NCBI GenBank assembly: GCA_938041445.1
Contig: CALISO010000029.1
Span: forward strand, 81,032 to 145,031
DNA length: 64,000 nt
Source of the DNA: an uncultured Saprospiraceae bacterium
GTDB lineage: Bacteria; Bacteroidota; Bacteroidia; Chitinophagales; Saprospiraceae
Reading direction: 5' to 3'
Shown here: positions 50,352-61,316 of the stretch, piece after piece
Position numbering within the stretch: the stretch's first letter is position 1
How the letters are laid out: each line of letters starts with the position of its first letter
Made by a program: the position numbers and the translations under genes
The notes under the pieces: model-generated
What the model was told of the DNA's origin: nothing
The model's input: the letters and a program-made list of their open reading frames with translations, nothing else
The model's database searches: none

Positions 50352-53300
50352 TTAATCATCCGACAAAGGTCCTGCTTTCACCTTACCATCGACATCATAG
50401 GCAGAAAATTCTGGGACGTAGAAGCTCTGTACTTCTGCTAGACCACTGCTCACCTCTCCACTCTGCAGTACTTTCACACTATATTCAAGTGTATGTACCC
50501 CTTTAGGAAGTGTCTGTACGAAAAACTCTTGCCCTATGTCGCTTGGACTTTGATAAAGATAGAGACCGTTACGATAATCGTGTCCACTGATCCTATCTGC
50601 TGGTTCAGTATTCGCTGGACGGACGTCTGAGATATACACGTATTGCATTCTATCAAATGCTTCAATCTCAAGTCTAATCGTCAACTCATCGCCTACTGAC
50701 ACATCTCCCTCAGCTATAGGCTCAAAGATGACTTTGTTATCCTTCATTTGCTTGACATAAATAGACTTCTTTATAGAAAGGTTCTTTCCTGACTGATGCT
50801 GCTTGATAGATTCAAGAGGTTGAAAGAATTGATGATAAACTCCTCCAAATACGGGATATTGCTCTCCATTATTCACAGTGATTGATAACTCTCCTGAATA
50901 ATCTCTAGGCTCAAGGTCAATCGTATGGAATGTCAAAGATTTTTCCATATCCAATCGATTTCCGTTAAGGCTTATAACAATATTAGGTGTTTCGTACATC
51001 TCAGTGCCATAAACTTTATAAAGCATCTGTACCACATCTGCAGTTGCTCGATCATTGTACCATTCATTACTGCGCTTATTAGCAAGTAACCACTGTACAG
51101 CCGAGTCTATAAGTGTTGCATCAGCCTCAGCCGCTTTCATAAATGAAATGACTAATGCCTGAGTACCATAAGCATTGGTGTAGGCATAGTATTCATTAAT
51201 CCCTCTCCAAAAGATCGTGCCATCATCTCTAGTAATGGCTCTTTCTTCAAGCGAAGTCTTGACAGCTGTTGCACTGTCGTTCATTCCCTCCTTTAAAAAT
51301 ATAAGTCCAGCTAGTGCTTGCTCATTAATCTGCAGGTTCGACCATTTCTGTTCAAGTGTAGATAACCATTGTTTATGATATGAAGGTGATTGATAATTAT
51401 CACCCAATATGGCGTGCAGGTATAGATCTTGTAACATCAACATATTGACACTATCCTTAGTCCAATTCTTTCGGGATTTTCTGATTTCAGAATCGATATA
51501 ATCAAGTGCCCGCTGGGTTGAGGCTCTATCAACGATAATCTGATCTGAAATAGTCATCTCATATAGTCTAGCTAAATCCAACAAGATTCGCTGAGTCGTG
51601 TATAATGATGATCTCCCCCCTTGAATCCAACTGTATCCGCCATCACCATTTTGAAACATCTTGAGTTTTGCCTTGAGTTGCTTGAGACGTTCTGTAGACT
51701 CATTGGCATTAAAGTACTTGGCAAAATCAGCAGTTCTCGTTTCAGCTCTAGCTGACTGCCTCACCCAAGGAGTCGAATTCAACTCTTGGACTTTGACATC
51801 GTTGTTGCGACTAAGACCGGTCTTCTCAGAGGTGATAGCCTTTGAGGCAAATGCACGTTCTACAGAAGGAAAGTCAGTCACAATTTGATTCGCTACTGAT
51901 TCGATGTATATATTTTCTGATACATTAGTAGAGACTTTCATATTGCGATCACTGAGCATCGGGAAACTTCTTGCAACTAACCAAAATGGATTTGACACCA
52001 ACTCAATTCTCAACGAAGTTGTCTCTTGGTCAGTCGATGGATTGATGATAAGTTCTTCATACATATTTGGGCCAGCCCATATTGGATGACCTGCTGTCAA
52101 AAACTGCTCAGTAGTCAAAACTGGTACTACCCTCGCCTCTGCATCGCTACCAATACTACTCTTAAATGCTGTGACGATCTCTATCTGATCTTTAAAATTG
52201 TTAGGGACGACTAGTCTAAAAGTTTGATTCTGGCTTCCCATCCCATCAATTGACATAGACACATCTGCATCTGCAGTGATAAACTGATCAGTGATGTCTT
52301 CTTGAGTGAGATAAGACTTGATCGAAATTGATGCTTGACCTTCTACTATCCTATCTGTACTGTTTTGGACAGTGATTGGCCATTCAATTTTGTCACCTTC
52401 ATAGAGTAATCTTGTTGGTGTTTGGATGATTTGGATGTCTTTCTTTGTTCTGATAGTTTTCTCTGCTAATCCGTATCGCATCTCCTTATCATGAACAAAA
52501 GCAAGTACCTTCCACTTAGTCAGTGCATCATTTGTCTTGAATGGAAGTGAATATTCACCCTTATTGTCCATCTTGCCGTCAGTGATAAAGAACACCGTCT
52601 CACCAAAATCTGAACGAGGTACTGGCGGAGTATCGATAGAGCTATCGTCATCTTGTGCTGTGGAATATCCAGTAGCAGTATTCTCTGCCATATTTGTGTC
52701 AGCTGCCATCTCTGCTGCTTGTGGAGCTGATGCATCCATCGTCTTAGCCATTCTGGGTGATGCACCAGATCTTGTTGCAGATAGATAATTAATGTTTCTT
52801 CCAGATAGATGGGCAATGCCATACCATTGGGCACGAGGAATTACTTCTAGCTGTATATATGAATTATATCTTGTGTTATTCTGATATCTTCCAATATAAT
52901 GTACCTGACCCCTTCCAGTTCCTATATCACTGAAGTAGAGGTTGGAATAAAAGGAAGGATAAAAGCTAGCAGACCATTGATGAGGATAAATTTCATCTAA
53001 TGCTGCATCGTACATTACCAAGGTTACGTTGCCATCTTTCAAAGGCTTGCCATCTACAGTGGCTATCGCATCTATATTATAATCTGTCCCCGGCATTAAT
53101 ATACTATCAAGCTTAAGGTCAAGGTTCGCATAGGTATCAACATATGGTACATCGACATTGATACGGACATTCTCAACATCTCCTTTTAGTGCTGCAGAGA
53201 AGTGTAAGGTAAACCCTCCTTGATCACTGGTTGCAATCTTGAATTGCAGCTTTAAGGCTTCTTTTCTACTTAGCCAACCTTCTTTGATGATTGTATTTTT

Positions 53301-56288
53301 GCGGAGCTTGAAATAATATACTTGACTTACTTCAGGGTGAAATAAAAGGTTAGGTTTATATGTCGAACCTACTTCTGATTGTTGTTGATTAGCGTCAGTA
53401 TAGAGTAACTTACTTGGAGACACTCGATCATCTTTAGTAACAAGACAACGGTGCAATTGCTTGACTTCTTCACCTTCATAATCTGCAACTATCTCAAATT
53501 GAAACTCGCCTGATGGTAAATTCTTAACAGTTTCTAGTAGATCTCCAACATCAACTGTCATCATCTCAAAGGATGGATCAAAAGACTCCTCAATACTCGA
53601 TGGTTGAAAGAAAGTCTTATAACCTTGAAATTGCTCTTCTGTGTACAGTAGATGATCAAGTTTGTAGCTGCGATTCTTGAAGTATTCAGAAGGGACCAGA
53701 TACTTTTTGATAAGAATCTTACTATTGACTTCGACAGGATTATTATCAAAATTGATCCCAGTAATTGACAATTTATTAAAATCTGTATCAAGAGATAAGA
53801 CTTGTGGAATTGTATGCTTTACCCTGTAGATCGCTGGAGTCAAGTGGATAGTTTTAGTCAGGCTCAATGACTCCCCTCCTTGGTCTGTCACATCTAATCT
53901 GATGATGTACGTTTTACCTTTTTGATAAGACTTCATATTGTTAGTGTCTGTCCCAACGGACACTGTAAACTTTCCAGCTTCATCAGTAACAGTTTGACCA
54001 GATCCTACGACCTTAGCCGCTGATTGATATGGCGGATACCATCTTGATGACCACCCACATCCCCTCCATACAATGTAGGCTTGCTCAGAGATCGTATAAT
54101 GGACTTTGGCTCCTTGCGAAGGAAATCCAGACATTGATCGAATGATACCAGAGATATCTACAGTGTCACCTAGCTTCTTATAGTCTGATGAAGAATCAAT
54201 CAGACCTTCGATCGTGGGTCTCCGATATTCTTCTACTTGGATATGGGTTGAAGCAACTTGGGAATTCTGATGGCTTATCTCAATCGTACACCTCCCTTTG
54301 AGACCAGAACTCGGAATTTCAAACCTAAATTCACCAGCTCCAGAGTCATTAATATCGATAGACTTAGTACTGATGACTTGGTAGTTCGCATCTTTAAGGA
54401 TCAGTTCGATACTTGTATTAGATAGAATATTGGGTTTACTTTTTTGGTCATAATTGATTAGCAAGACTTTCCCTTTAGCAGTCTGTCCAGGACGATAGAT
54501 TGATCTATCCATAAATGTATATGCTTGCACTCTAGATCGAGAAGAATCATAATAGTTGTTTGGATAGAATTGTGATACCAGTTTATCTTCACCAATCGTA
54601 GATAACAAACGTTGATTTCTTCGATTTTTCTTTGATGAGTTTATCTTAATCTTACCAGCGTTGTCCGTAGTTAACGTGGTACTTGACTGAGTCACATCTT
54701 GATTACCATAGTATACTTCAGTGATTTCGACATTGACATTCTCCAGTGGGTTGCCTTTTGACTTGTTCAAAATCTGGATTGTGTTTCCTTCTATAGTTGT
54801 CCAATTTCTTAGATGCTGGTTGCTGACTTGGAATAATGCATACTTCGCAGTTTGTCCATTCTCTGGTTTGAAGTTGGCATTTTCTCCAATGAATAACACA
54901 TATTGGCCAGATTCGAGACCTTTCATCACATATTCTGTGCTGTGTCGTTGATAATCTTGAGCAATATCAAGGCTTACAGTCCATTCTCTAACTGATTGCT
55001 TTCTAAGGAGGGCATTTCTGTTCTTATCTTTATCTTGACCGTAATTGATAAAATACTCAATGTACTCATCCACGTTAAGTTTGGTAAGCTTAAAATGTAG
55101 GTTAGTGACATTCTTGAAGTCCACTTTGACAGGAAAGTCAACGTTTGGAACCACCACTTCATCTATCGTTAACTCGATATTGGCAATTGTCATCTGATAG
55201 ATAAGTCCATCAATCGAATTCTTTATCTTTTTATCATTTGGAGCTAAGGTCTTAAGAAGATTGTACGCTTTGAGATTGAAGCCACTGTAATCAGCATCGT
55301 AATTCCGTGCATAACTATCCCCTATTTGCATATATGCACTTGCCAAATAGTATCCATAAATTGCTTTTTGATCGCCATTTTTCGCAGTAGCATATGCACG
55401 ATCTAGTGACTCTGTATAAAGGTCAGTCGTTACATTAGATTCTTGCCCTTGCAAATATTTCTGTCTTGCGTATTGCAATCGCTGGATATCCATCTTCGAT
55501 TGAATAAAGACTTCGTTCTTGTAATATGAGAGTAGTTTTTGGTACAGGATAATCACATTGTCCTTTCGCCTTGCTCTCTGTAGTTTGCTATCAATATTGT
55601 CCTTTACAAAGTCATATACTGGTCTAAATGCAGTTGCTTGATCTATGATGCTTTCATCTACAACAGATGACATATAAGAAATGTCATTTTGAAAGAAGTA
55701 GATGCCTTGTTGGATCAAATATGGATGTAGTGAGATGAAATCGAGATCGGTTTCTTCAACTAAACCATAATCCTGGAGACTACGATCTTTGACATCTGTC
55801 AAGTCTAATGAAGATAGCATTAACTCATCTGCTCTAGCCTCAATATCTGGGATTGACCATAGAGATTGATCTTCGGGTAGTGTGCCTAAGGTAATCCTAT
55901 CGTTAAGTCTATAATAGTTCTGTTGGAGATAATACAAGTACATACTAGCTGTCGCACTTTGTAAGCAAGCCTGGACTTGACGATTAGTAACACTTTCTAT
56001 ATCAGCCTCCATTCGTTGGATAATGTCCGCAATCTCAACCTCCTCTATCATCGTTGCAATCCGATTCTGAGTGATGATACTTCTAAGAATATGAGGTTCT
56101 GCTTCATCTTTTTTGGCTTGATCATAAATCTCTAAGACCACATCAAGCGCTGATTGAGGCTGTTGCTTGGCTAGATAGGTGTCAACCTTCTTCCAATACT
56201 CAGTGTAAGGAAAATCCCCACTACCGAATGAAAACAAACCAAAAGAACACAATCCCAACATACTAATGCCTATCAAATACTTAATCAT
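50352..56288 (-). CDS. Alpha-2-macroglobulin/MG2-domain family protein, 1978 aa
   Basis: YTFMDRSIYRPGQTAKGKVLLINYD (MG2), GETVFFITDGKMDNKGEYSLPFKTNDALTKWKVLAFVHDKEMRYG, GDGGYSWIQGGRSSLYTTQRIL terpenoid-cyclase-like domain. Confidence 0.9.
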   Translation of the reverse strand: MIKYLIGISMLGLCSFGLFSFGSGDFPYTEYWKKVDTYLAKQQPQSALDVVLEIYDQAKKDEAEPHILRSIITQNRIATMIEEVEIADIIQRMEADIESVTNRQVQACLQSATASMYLYYLQQNYYRLNDRITLGTLPEDQSLWSIPDIEARADELMLSSLDLTDVKDRSLQDYGLVEETDLDFISLHPYLIQQGIYFFQNDISYMSSVVDESIIDQATAFRPVYDFVKDNIDSKLQRARRKDNVIILYQKLLSYYKNEVFIQSKMDIQRLQYARQKYLQGQESNVTTDLYTESLDRAYATAKNGDQKAIYGYYLASAYMQIGDSYARNYDADYSGFNLKAYNLLKTLAPNDKKIKNSIDGLIYQMTIANIELTIDEVVVPNVDFPVKVDFKNVTNLHFKLTKLNVDEYIEYFINYGQDKDKNRNALLRKQSVREWTVSLDIAQDYQRHSTEYVMKGLESGQYVLFIGENANFKPENGQTAKYALFQVSNQHLRNWTTIEGNTIQILNKSKGNPLENVNVEITEVYYGNQDVTQSSTTLTTDNAGKIKINSSKKNRRNQRLLSTIGEDKLVSQFYPNNYYDSSRSRVQAYTFMDRSIYRPGQTAKGKVLLINYDQKSKPNILSNTSIELILKDANYQVISTKSIDINDSGAGEFRFEIPSSGLKGRCTIEISHQNSQVASTHIQVEEYRRPTIEGLIDSSSDYKKLGDTVDISGIIRSMSGFPSQGAKVHYTISEQAYIVWRGCGWSSRWYPPYQSAAKVVGSGQTVTDEAGKFTVSVGTDTNNMKSYQKGKTYIIRLDVTDQGGESLSLTKTIHLTPAIYRVKHTIPQVLSLDTDFNKLSITGINFDNNPVEVNSKILIKKYLVPSEYFKNRSYKLDHLLYTEEQFQGYKTFFQPSSIEESFDPSFEMMTVDVGDLLETVKNLPSGEFQFEIVADYEGEEVKQLHRCLVTKDDRVSPSKLLYTDANQQQSEVGSTYKPNLLFHPEVSQVYYFKLRKNTIIKEGWLSRKEALKLQFKIATSDQGGFTLHFSAALKGDVENVRINVDVPYVDTYANLDLKLDSILMPGTDYNIDAIATVDGKPLKDGNVTLVMYDAALDEIYPHQWSASFYPSFYSNLYFSDIGTGRGQVHYIGRYQNNTRYNSYIQLEVIPRAQWYGIAHLSGRNINYLSATRSGASPRMAKTMDASAPQAAEMAADTNMAENTATGYSTAQDDDSSIDTPPVPRSDFGETVFFITDGKMDNKGEYSLPFKTNDALTKWKVLAFVHDKEMRYGLAEKTIRTKKDIQIIQTPTRLLYEGDKIEWPITVQNSTDRIVEGQASISIKSYLTQEDITDQFITADADVSMSIDGMGSQNQTFRLVVPNNFKDQIEIVTAFKSSIGSDAEARVVPVLTTEQFLTAGHPIWAGPNMYEELIINPSTDQETTSLRIELVSNPFWLVARSFPMLSDRNMKVSTNVSENIYIESVANQIVTDFPSVERAFASKAITSEKTGLSRNNDVKVQELNSTPWVRQSARAETRTADFAKYFNANESTERLKQLKAKLKMFQNGDGGYSWIQGGRSSLYTTQRILLDLARLYEMTISDQIIVDRASTQRALDYIDSEIRKSRKNWTKDSVNMLMLQDLYLHAILGDNYQSPSYHKQWLSTLEQKWSNLQINEQALAGLIFLKEGMNDSATAVKTSLEERAITRDDGTIFWRGINEYYAYTNAYGTQALVISFMKAAEADATLIDSAVQWLLANKRSNEWYNDRATADVVQMLYKVYGTEMYETPNIVISLNGNRLDMEKSLTFHTIDLEPRDYSGELSITVNNGEQYPVFGGVYHQFFQPLESIKQHQSGKNLSIKKSIYVKQMKDNKVIFEPIAEGDVSVGDELTIRLEIEAFDRMQYVYISDVRPANTEPADRISGHDYRNGLYLYQSPSDIGQEFFVQTLPKGVHTLEYSVKVLQSGEVSSGLAEVQSFYVPEFSAYDVDGKVKAGPLSDD

Positions 56289-56400
56289 AATATATCTAAA
56301 TCACTGAAGCCTGTAATAACCAAAATGGCCCTTACAAATAGGTAACTCTCAAGCAAGTATGAATAGTTTAATAATATCCAACTTTTACAAATAATTGAGA

Positions 56401-56429
56401 TTTGTAGTTTTTACTTATCGTTACCTTTG
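56401..56429 (+). promoter_or_regulatory. Bacteroidota-type promoter TTTG-N17-TACCTTTG
   Basis: TTTG 56401-56404, 17-bp spacer, TACCTTTG 56422-56429, 5 bp before the ATG at 56435. Confidence 0.6.
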
Positions 56430-56434
56430 CTATA

Positions 56435-57688
56435 ATGGGTATGACCGAAAAAGAACACATCATCAACATTAGTGATCATCTTTATGATGCTTCTAAGTCC
56501 ATCAGGATATTGCGAAATATCAGTTGGCCAAGTAGTGTGAGAGAGGATTTTTTCCGCAAAGGAGCTGATGCACTTCCACAGGTAACTTACCCAAAGATCG
56601 ACATCACTGAGACACTGGAAAAGGTCAAGATTGCTCGTAAGCAAATACCAACCGGTTTTAGATTTGAGAATTGGGGAAATCAGATTGCTCAAGTATTAGA
56701 GGATAGCGCTTTAATGTTATCAAATCTAGGTACTGCGGAGTTCTATACGTACTCTGAGCGACTCTATGGTTGCCCATCAGCCAAGTTGCCAGACAAGGAT
56801 AATACAACTCTTGACCTAGCGAACTATTTTGAAGAGATGTATATCAATATTCAAAAGCTAGACCTTGGGGCGATTAGTCAAGCTGAATTTGATGCTTCAG
56901 CAATGCAATCCAAGATTTTAAAGGAAGTCACTGAGATGTTTGGCGATGATGCTCCAGAAGTGATCATTGATACAGAAGTATCTTCTAAAGTTATCGCGGG
57001 TCGTAGAAGGATCAGAATCAGAGAAGGTGCAACTTTTTCAGATATGGACTTAAATCAGCTGGTACATCATGAAGCCTTTGTCCATGTTGCCACATCACTT
57101 AATGGCTACAAGCAACCTCACCTAAAAATTCTATCAGCGAGTCATCCCGGCACAACTAAAACCCAAGAAGGTCTTGCTGTTTTTGCAGAATACATTACTG
57201 GTAATCTCGACCTAGATCGCTTGCGACGATTATCAGATCGGGTCATCGCAATTCAGATGGCTATTGACGGTGCTGACTTTATAGAGCTTTATCGATTTTA
57301 CCTAACCAAAACTGATATCAAAGAGCAAGCCTTCGAAAATGCCCGCAGAGTATGTCGTGGAGGATTGATTACAGGTGGTGCCCCATTCACTAAGGATATT
57401 GTCTATCTAGATGGTCTACTCAATGTCCATAACTTCCTTAGGACAGTTGTAGGGGACGGTCGAGCAGATTTACTACCATTGTTATTCGTAGGAAAGTTGA
57501 ACATTGAAGATCTAGGAGAGATGGTACATTTCAAGGAACTAGGTTTATTAGAAAGTCCCGTCTATTTACCACCTTGGATTAAAGATATTAGATTCTTACT
57601 GACCTATCTTGCCTACTCTTCTTTCCACAATCAACTCAAGTTGGATGATATGCGAGATCATTATCGAAAAATGTGCTACACTATTTAA
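56435..57688 (+). CDS. DUF1704/QEGLA-motif metallopeptidase-like protein
   Basis: HHEAFVHVATSLNG (HExxxH) and TKTQEGLAVFAEYITG (QEGLA). Confidence 0.9.
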   Translation: MGMTEKEHIINISDHLYDASKSIRILRNISWPSSVREDFFRKGADALPQVTYPKIDITETLEKVKIARKQIPTGFRFENWGNQIAQVLEDSALMLSNLGTAEFYTYSERLYGCPSAKLPDKDNTTLDLANYFEEMYINIQKLDLGAISQAEFDASAMQSKILKEVTEMFGDDAPEVIIDTEVSSKVIAGRRRIRIREGATFSDMDLNQLVHHEAFVHVATSLNGYKQPHLKILSASHPGTTKTQEGLAVFAEYITGNLDLDRLRRLSDRVIAIQMAIDGADFIELYRFYLTKTDIKEQAFENARRVCRGGLITGGAPFTKDIVYLDGLLNVHNFLRTVVGDGRADLLPLLFVGKLNIEDLGEMVHFKELGLLESPVYLPPWIKDIRFLLTYLAYSSFHNQLKLDDMRDHYRKMCYTI

Positions 57689-57792
57689 GTAAATGATATT
57701 CTTCAGATTTCGGACTAGATTGATTGTCTATATTTGAGCCGTAGAGAGTATACCTTTAAAACTATAATTCAATAACAATAGAAACTCATTTT

Positions 57793-58887
57793 ATGAATCT
57801 TATCACCAAGCAATGTTTTTCCATAATTACAATTGCGTCAATTATAATCGGTAAGACATTTTTGCTGTCTAGTTGTCAAAATTCACAATCTAATTCTACT
57901 GATGAAATTAAGTCTAAGTCTGTAGACTCTTCTTCAGCTTCTGCAAAAAATGAGATGTTCCCGAGTGATGTGATTCCTTTTATGGATCAGTTCAAAGTGC
58001 TTCTCGGAGATGGATCTAAATCTAGCAAGCTTGTTGGATTCAAAAATGATGACTTCTTCTACACAGCAAAAGAAGGTGGTAAAGACTACATCGTGTACAA
58101 AGCTCCTAATAGTGGTGTCACATCTAAGAATTCTAGTAATACTCGATCAGAGTTGCACCAAAAGAAATACTGGAAGGCAATGGAAGGCGGCAACCTGACT
58201 GGTACACTGAAGGTACAACATGTATCTACCTCTGGTGATGCAAGAGTAGCAGCGTCATATTCTGTGGTTGTAGGTCAGATACACGGAGCTGACGGACATG
58301 AGAACGAGCCAATCAAGATCTTTTACAAGAAGTATCCAGGACACGAGAAAGGATCAGTTTTTTGGAATTATGAAATCAATACAGCTGGAGAAAGTAACTC
58401 TGGAAGATGGGATTACTCGTATGCGGTATGGGGTGATGATATGGCAAATATTGGTTCAAGCCCAAATGAATATCCTGCAGAACCAAAAGATGGTATCAAA
58501 CTAGGAGAAGAATGGAGCTATGAGATCAATGTGTACGAAGGTATAATGACAGTTAATTTTTCTTCTGAAGGTCACGAATCCAAGACTTTTACAAAGAACT
58601 TGATCAAATCAGAATACACCGAGAAGTCTCACATTCCAGATCAGACAAAGAAACTTTTCGTCCCTATGGGTCAAGATGGAGTAGAGAGACCAGAAGGATT
58701 TGCAGGAGAGGATATGTACTTCAAGCAAGGCTCTTACAACCAGACTAATGGAAAAGATCCATCAAAAAATATGGTCTGGTGTACTGGCGCAGAAGTTTAC
58801 GGAGGAGACATCCAAAAGCAATATGCTAATGGAGATTATGCCGAGGTATGGTTTAGCAAAGCAACTGTAGGACCAGGTAAACCATGA
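57793..58887 (+). CDS. Polysaccharide lyase family 7 (alginate lyase-like) lipoprotein
   Basis: Lipobox FLLSSC; NTRSELHQ, VVGQIHG and MYFKQGSYNQTN correspond to the three PL7 signature regions. Confidence 0.85.
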   Translation: MNLITKQCFSIITIASIIIGKTFLLSSCQNSQSNSTDEIKSKSVDSSSASAKNEMFPSDVIPFMDQFKVLLGDGSKSSKLVGFKNDDFFYTAKEGGKDYIVYKAPNSGVTSKNSSNTRSELHQKKYWKAMEGGNLTGTLKVQHVSTSGDARVAASYSVVVGQIHGADGHENEPIKIFYKKYPGHEKGSVFWNYEINTAGESNSGRWDYSYAVWGDDMANIGSSPNEYPAEPKDGIKLGEEWSYEINVYEGIMTVNFSSEGHESKTFTKNLIKSEYTEKSHIPDQTKKLFVPMGQDGVERPEGFAGEDMYFKQGSYNQTNGKDPSKNMVWCTGAEVYGGDIQKQYANGDYAEVWFSKATVGPGKP

Positions 58888-58904
58888 CAAAATAAAGGAT
58901 TGGC

Positions 58905-60350
58905 TTAAAACCATTTAATAGTCAAGTCAATCAATCGCTGTTTAAAGTCATTGTAAGGTGGTGTAAGTAAATCAAGTGCATTTGGCAGGTGCTGCTGAAA
59001 GACTGCACGAGCATTTGAAAATGCTTTAAACCCTTCATAACCATGTGCCTTGCCAATCCCACTATTATTCGATCCACCGAACGGAAGATTGGAATTGAAG
59101 AAATGCGCAGCATTATGATTGATGCATGTGCCACCTGCACGAGTATTGTTCATGACGTGATTGATATTCTTCTGCTTCTTGCTGTAGATATATAACGCCA
59201 GTGGTTTTTCTCTTGCATTGATCTCGTTAATCACTGCATCTACGCTAGCATATCCATAGACAGGTAAGACAGGTCCAAATATCTCTTCAGTCATCAAAGT
59301 AGAATCCTTAGCAACATTGGTCATCAATGTCGGAGCGATAAAGTCCTTACTTTTGTTAAATGTACCACCAACTTCTATCTTAGCACCCTTACTTAATGCA
59401 TCATCTATGTAGCCCTTAATCCTGCTGTAATGTCGTTGATTCACTATACGTGCATAGGATACTTCGTTAGCTGCGTCGTTGTTGTAGAAGTTCTTTACTT
59501 GCTTCTTAAACTCTGTAATAAACTGCTCAAGCTTACTTTCATGAACGTAGAGATAATCAGGTGCAATACACACTTGACCATTATTGACATACTTGCCCCA
59601 AGCTATCCGTCTTGCTGCCATTGAGATATTGGCAGATTCATCCACAATTGTTGGTGACTTACCTCCTAATTCAAGTGTTACAGAACAGAGGTGCTCGGCA
59701 GCAGCCTTCATCACAATCTTACCGATACTCGGAGCACCAGTGAAGAAGATATGATTGAATGGTAACTTTAGTAGCTCAGTTGATGTCTCTACCCCACCTT
59801 CAACTAACACTGCTTCACTTTCATTGAATACTTCAGCTATCATCTCCTTCATCAACGAGGAAGTGTGAGGAGTCATTTCTGATGGCTTGATGATGACCGT
59901 ATTACCCGCTGCAATTGCTGACACGAGTGGCCCGAATGTTAAGTTCACAGGAAAATTCCAAGGTGAAATTATCAACACTACCCCCTTTGATTCATATTTT
60001 ATCCTAGAACTTGATCCCATCATAGCAAATGGAGTCTTGACACTTTCTCCTCTCATCCAAGACCGAAGATGTGCTTTGGTATGCTTGAGTTCACTTGTAA
60101 TAGGATAGATCTCAGTGAGGTCCACTTCGCTAGGATGCTTACGATAATCCGCGTAGAGTGCTTCTTTGATTTGGGGCCTGTACTTTAATATCAGATTGTG
60201 TAATTTATTTAACTTATCTAGTCGCTGCCTTGCTGTCGTATTTCCAATGTGATATTGATTCTCTACTTGCAGATTAAACACTCTAGATAGCTCAGAGACA
60301 TCAGTCTCAAATTGAGTTGGAGGTAATATCGTACTTGCCATATTCAACAT
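58905..60350 (-). CDS. Aldehyde dehydrogenase family protein
   Basis: ISPWNFPVNLTFGPLVSAIAAGNTVIIKPSE, FFTGAPSIGKIVMKAAAEHL, LELGGKSPTIVDE, NNGQVCIAPDY. Confidence 0.95.
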   Translation of the reverse strand: MLNMASTILPPTQFETDVSELSRVFNLQVENQYHIGNTTARQRLDKLNKLHNLILKYRPQIKEALYADYRKHPSEVDLTEIYPITSELKHTKAHLRSWMRGESVKTPFAMMGSSSRIKYESKGVVLIISPWNFPVNLTFGPLVSAIAAGNTVIIKPSEMTPHTSSLMKEMIAEVFNESEAVLVEGGVETSTELLKLPFNHIFFTGAPSIGKIVMKAAAEHLCSVTLELGGKSPTIVDESANISMAARRIAWGKYVNNGQVCIAPDYLYVHESKLEQFITEFKKQVKNFYNNDAANEVSYARIVNQRHYSRIKGYIDDALSKGAKIEVGGTFNKSKDFIAPTLMTNVAKDSTLMTEEIFGPVLPVYGYASVDAVINEINAREKPLALYIYSKKQKNINHVMNNTRAGGTCINHNAAHFFNSNLPFGGSNNSGIGKAHGYEGFKAFSNARAVFQQHLPNALDLLTPPYNDFKQRLIDLTIKWF

Positions 60351-60554
60351 TATTTGTTAAAATTCTATTGTAAACTGAGTCCTTTGATAGAAGTCTGAAA
60401 CAAGATAGTAAAGTTAAATAAGACATTACTACAAGCACACTAATGAACAAAGTTTCAAATTTATCGCTGAATAACTGAACAAGTCCAACACTTATCAGTA
60501 GTATGAGTAATTACAAGGCGTGATTATGTAGTCATTTGAATCAAATAACTATCA

Positions 60555-61094
60555 TTGACCATTTCAACCTATAAAAACATTAGAGATATGAAAATGACAA
60601 AATTTAAAGAGCTCTGTAAGGCTTATTCAAAAGCGCAATCAGATTTTGAGGACTTTCGAGATGAAAGCCATGTATTTGCTGTAGCTATGGTTGATAGATT
60701 GAAGTCATATTTCGAAATTCCAGAATCTCAATTTTCACTCTATAGCATTGGACAAAATAATGAATTCACACTTGTTCATCCTGAAATAATTAATGCGATT
60801 TCGCTTAGACCAGATTCCTTGTGGCAACTTGGCATAGGTCTGACTGTATGTAAGGCACCTGAGACTCTACCTCAAGAGCTTATTCTCCTGCACATCCTGA
60901 TACGAAGAGATATAAATGGGGTCTTCTACTTGAAGTATGGCGATGATAATCTAGAGCATAAAGTTGAAAAGTCTGAAGAATGGGACTTCATTCCATTCTT
61001 TGATTTTCTGCATAATAAGATCATTGAAACATACCAAGATCAATTGACACAATTTATTGATGGGGATTCAACGAGAAGAAAGATTGGATATTAA
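60555..61094 (+). CDS. Hypothetical protein; ATG at 60588 or 60594 may be the true start
   Basis: ORF of up to 179 aa, no recognised domain. Confidence 0.6.
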   Translation: MTISTYKNIRDMKMTKFKELCKAYSKAQSDFEDFRDESHVFAVAMVDRLKSYFEIPESQFSLYSIGQNNEFTLVHPEIINAISLRPDSLWQLGIGLTVCKAPETLPQELILLHILIRRDINGVFYLKYGDDNLEHKVEKSEEWDFIPFFDFLHNKIIETYQDQLTQFIDGDSTRRKIGY

Positions 61095-61316
61095 AACATG
61101 TTAGTCTAATGTGATAAATTGGGAAATACTCAAGGATGAATTTTACTAACATAGATCTCAATTAATAGTAGAACAGATGTCTAAATTTCATCGATATTAT
61201 GCGGCAATCTTATGACCTATCACAATTAATATAATCAAGCACTTTGTGTATAAATCTAACTATTATAAATCGAACAATCTGTAGTATCATTGCGTAGTTT
61301 TAGAAAATTTAAAGAG

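Noticed and set aside
60351-60554. RNA gene in the gap between the ALDH gene and the 179-aa ORF (also 61095-61289)
   Set aside because: AT-rich with no stable hairpin, tRNA-like cloverleaf or terminator that I could identify.
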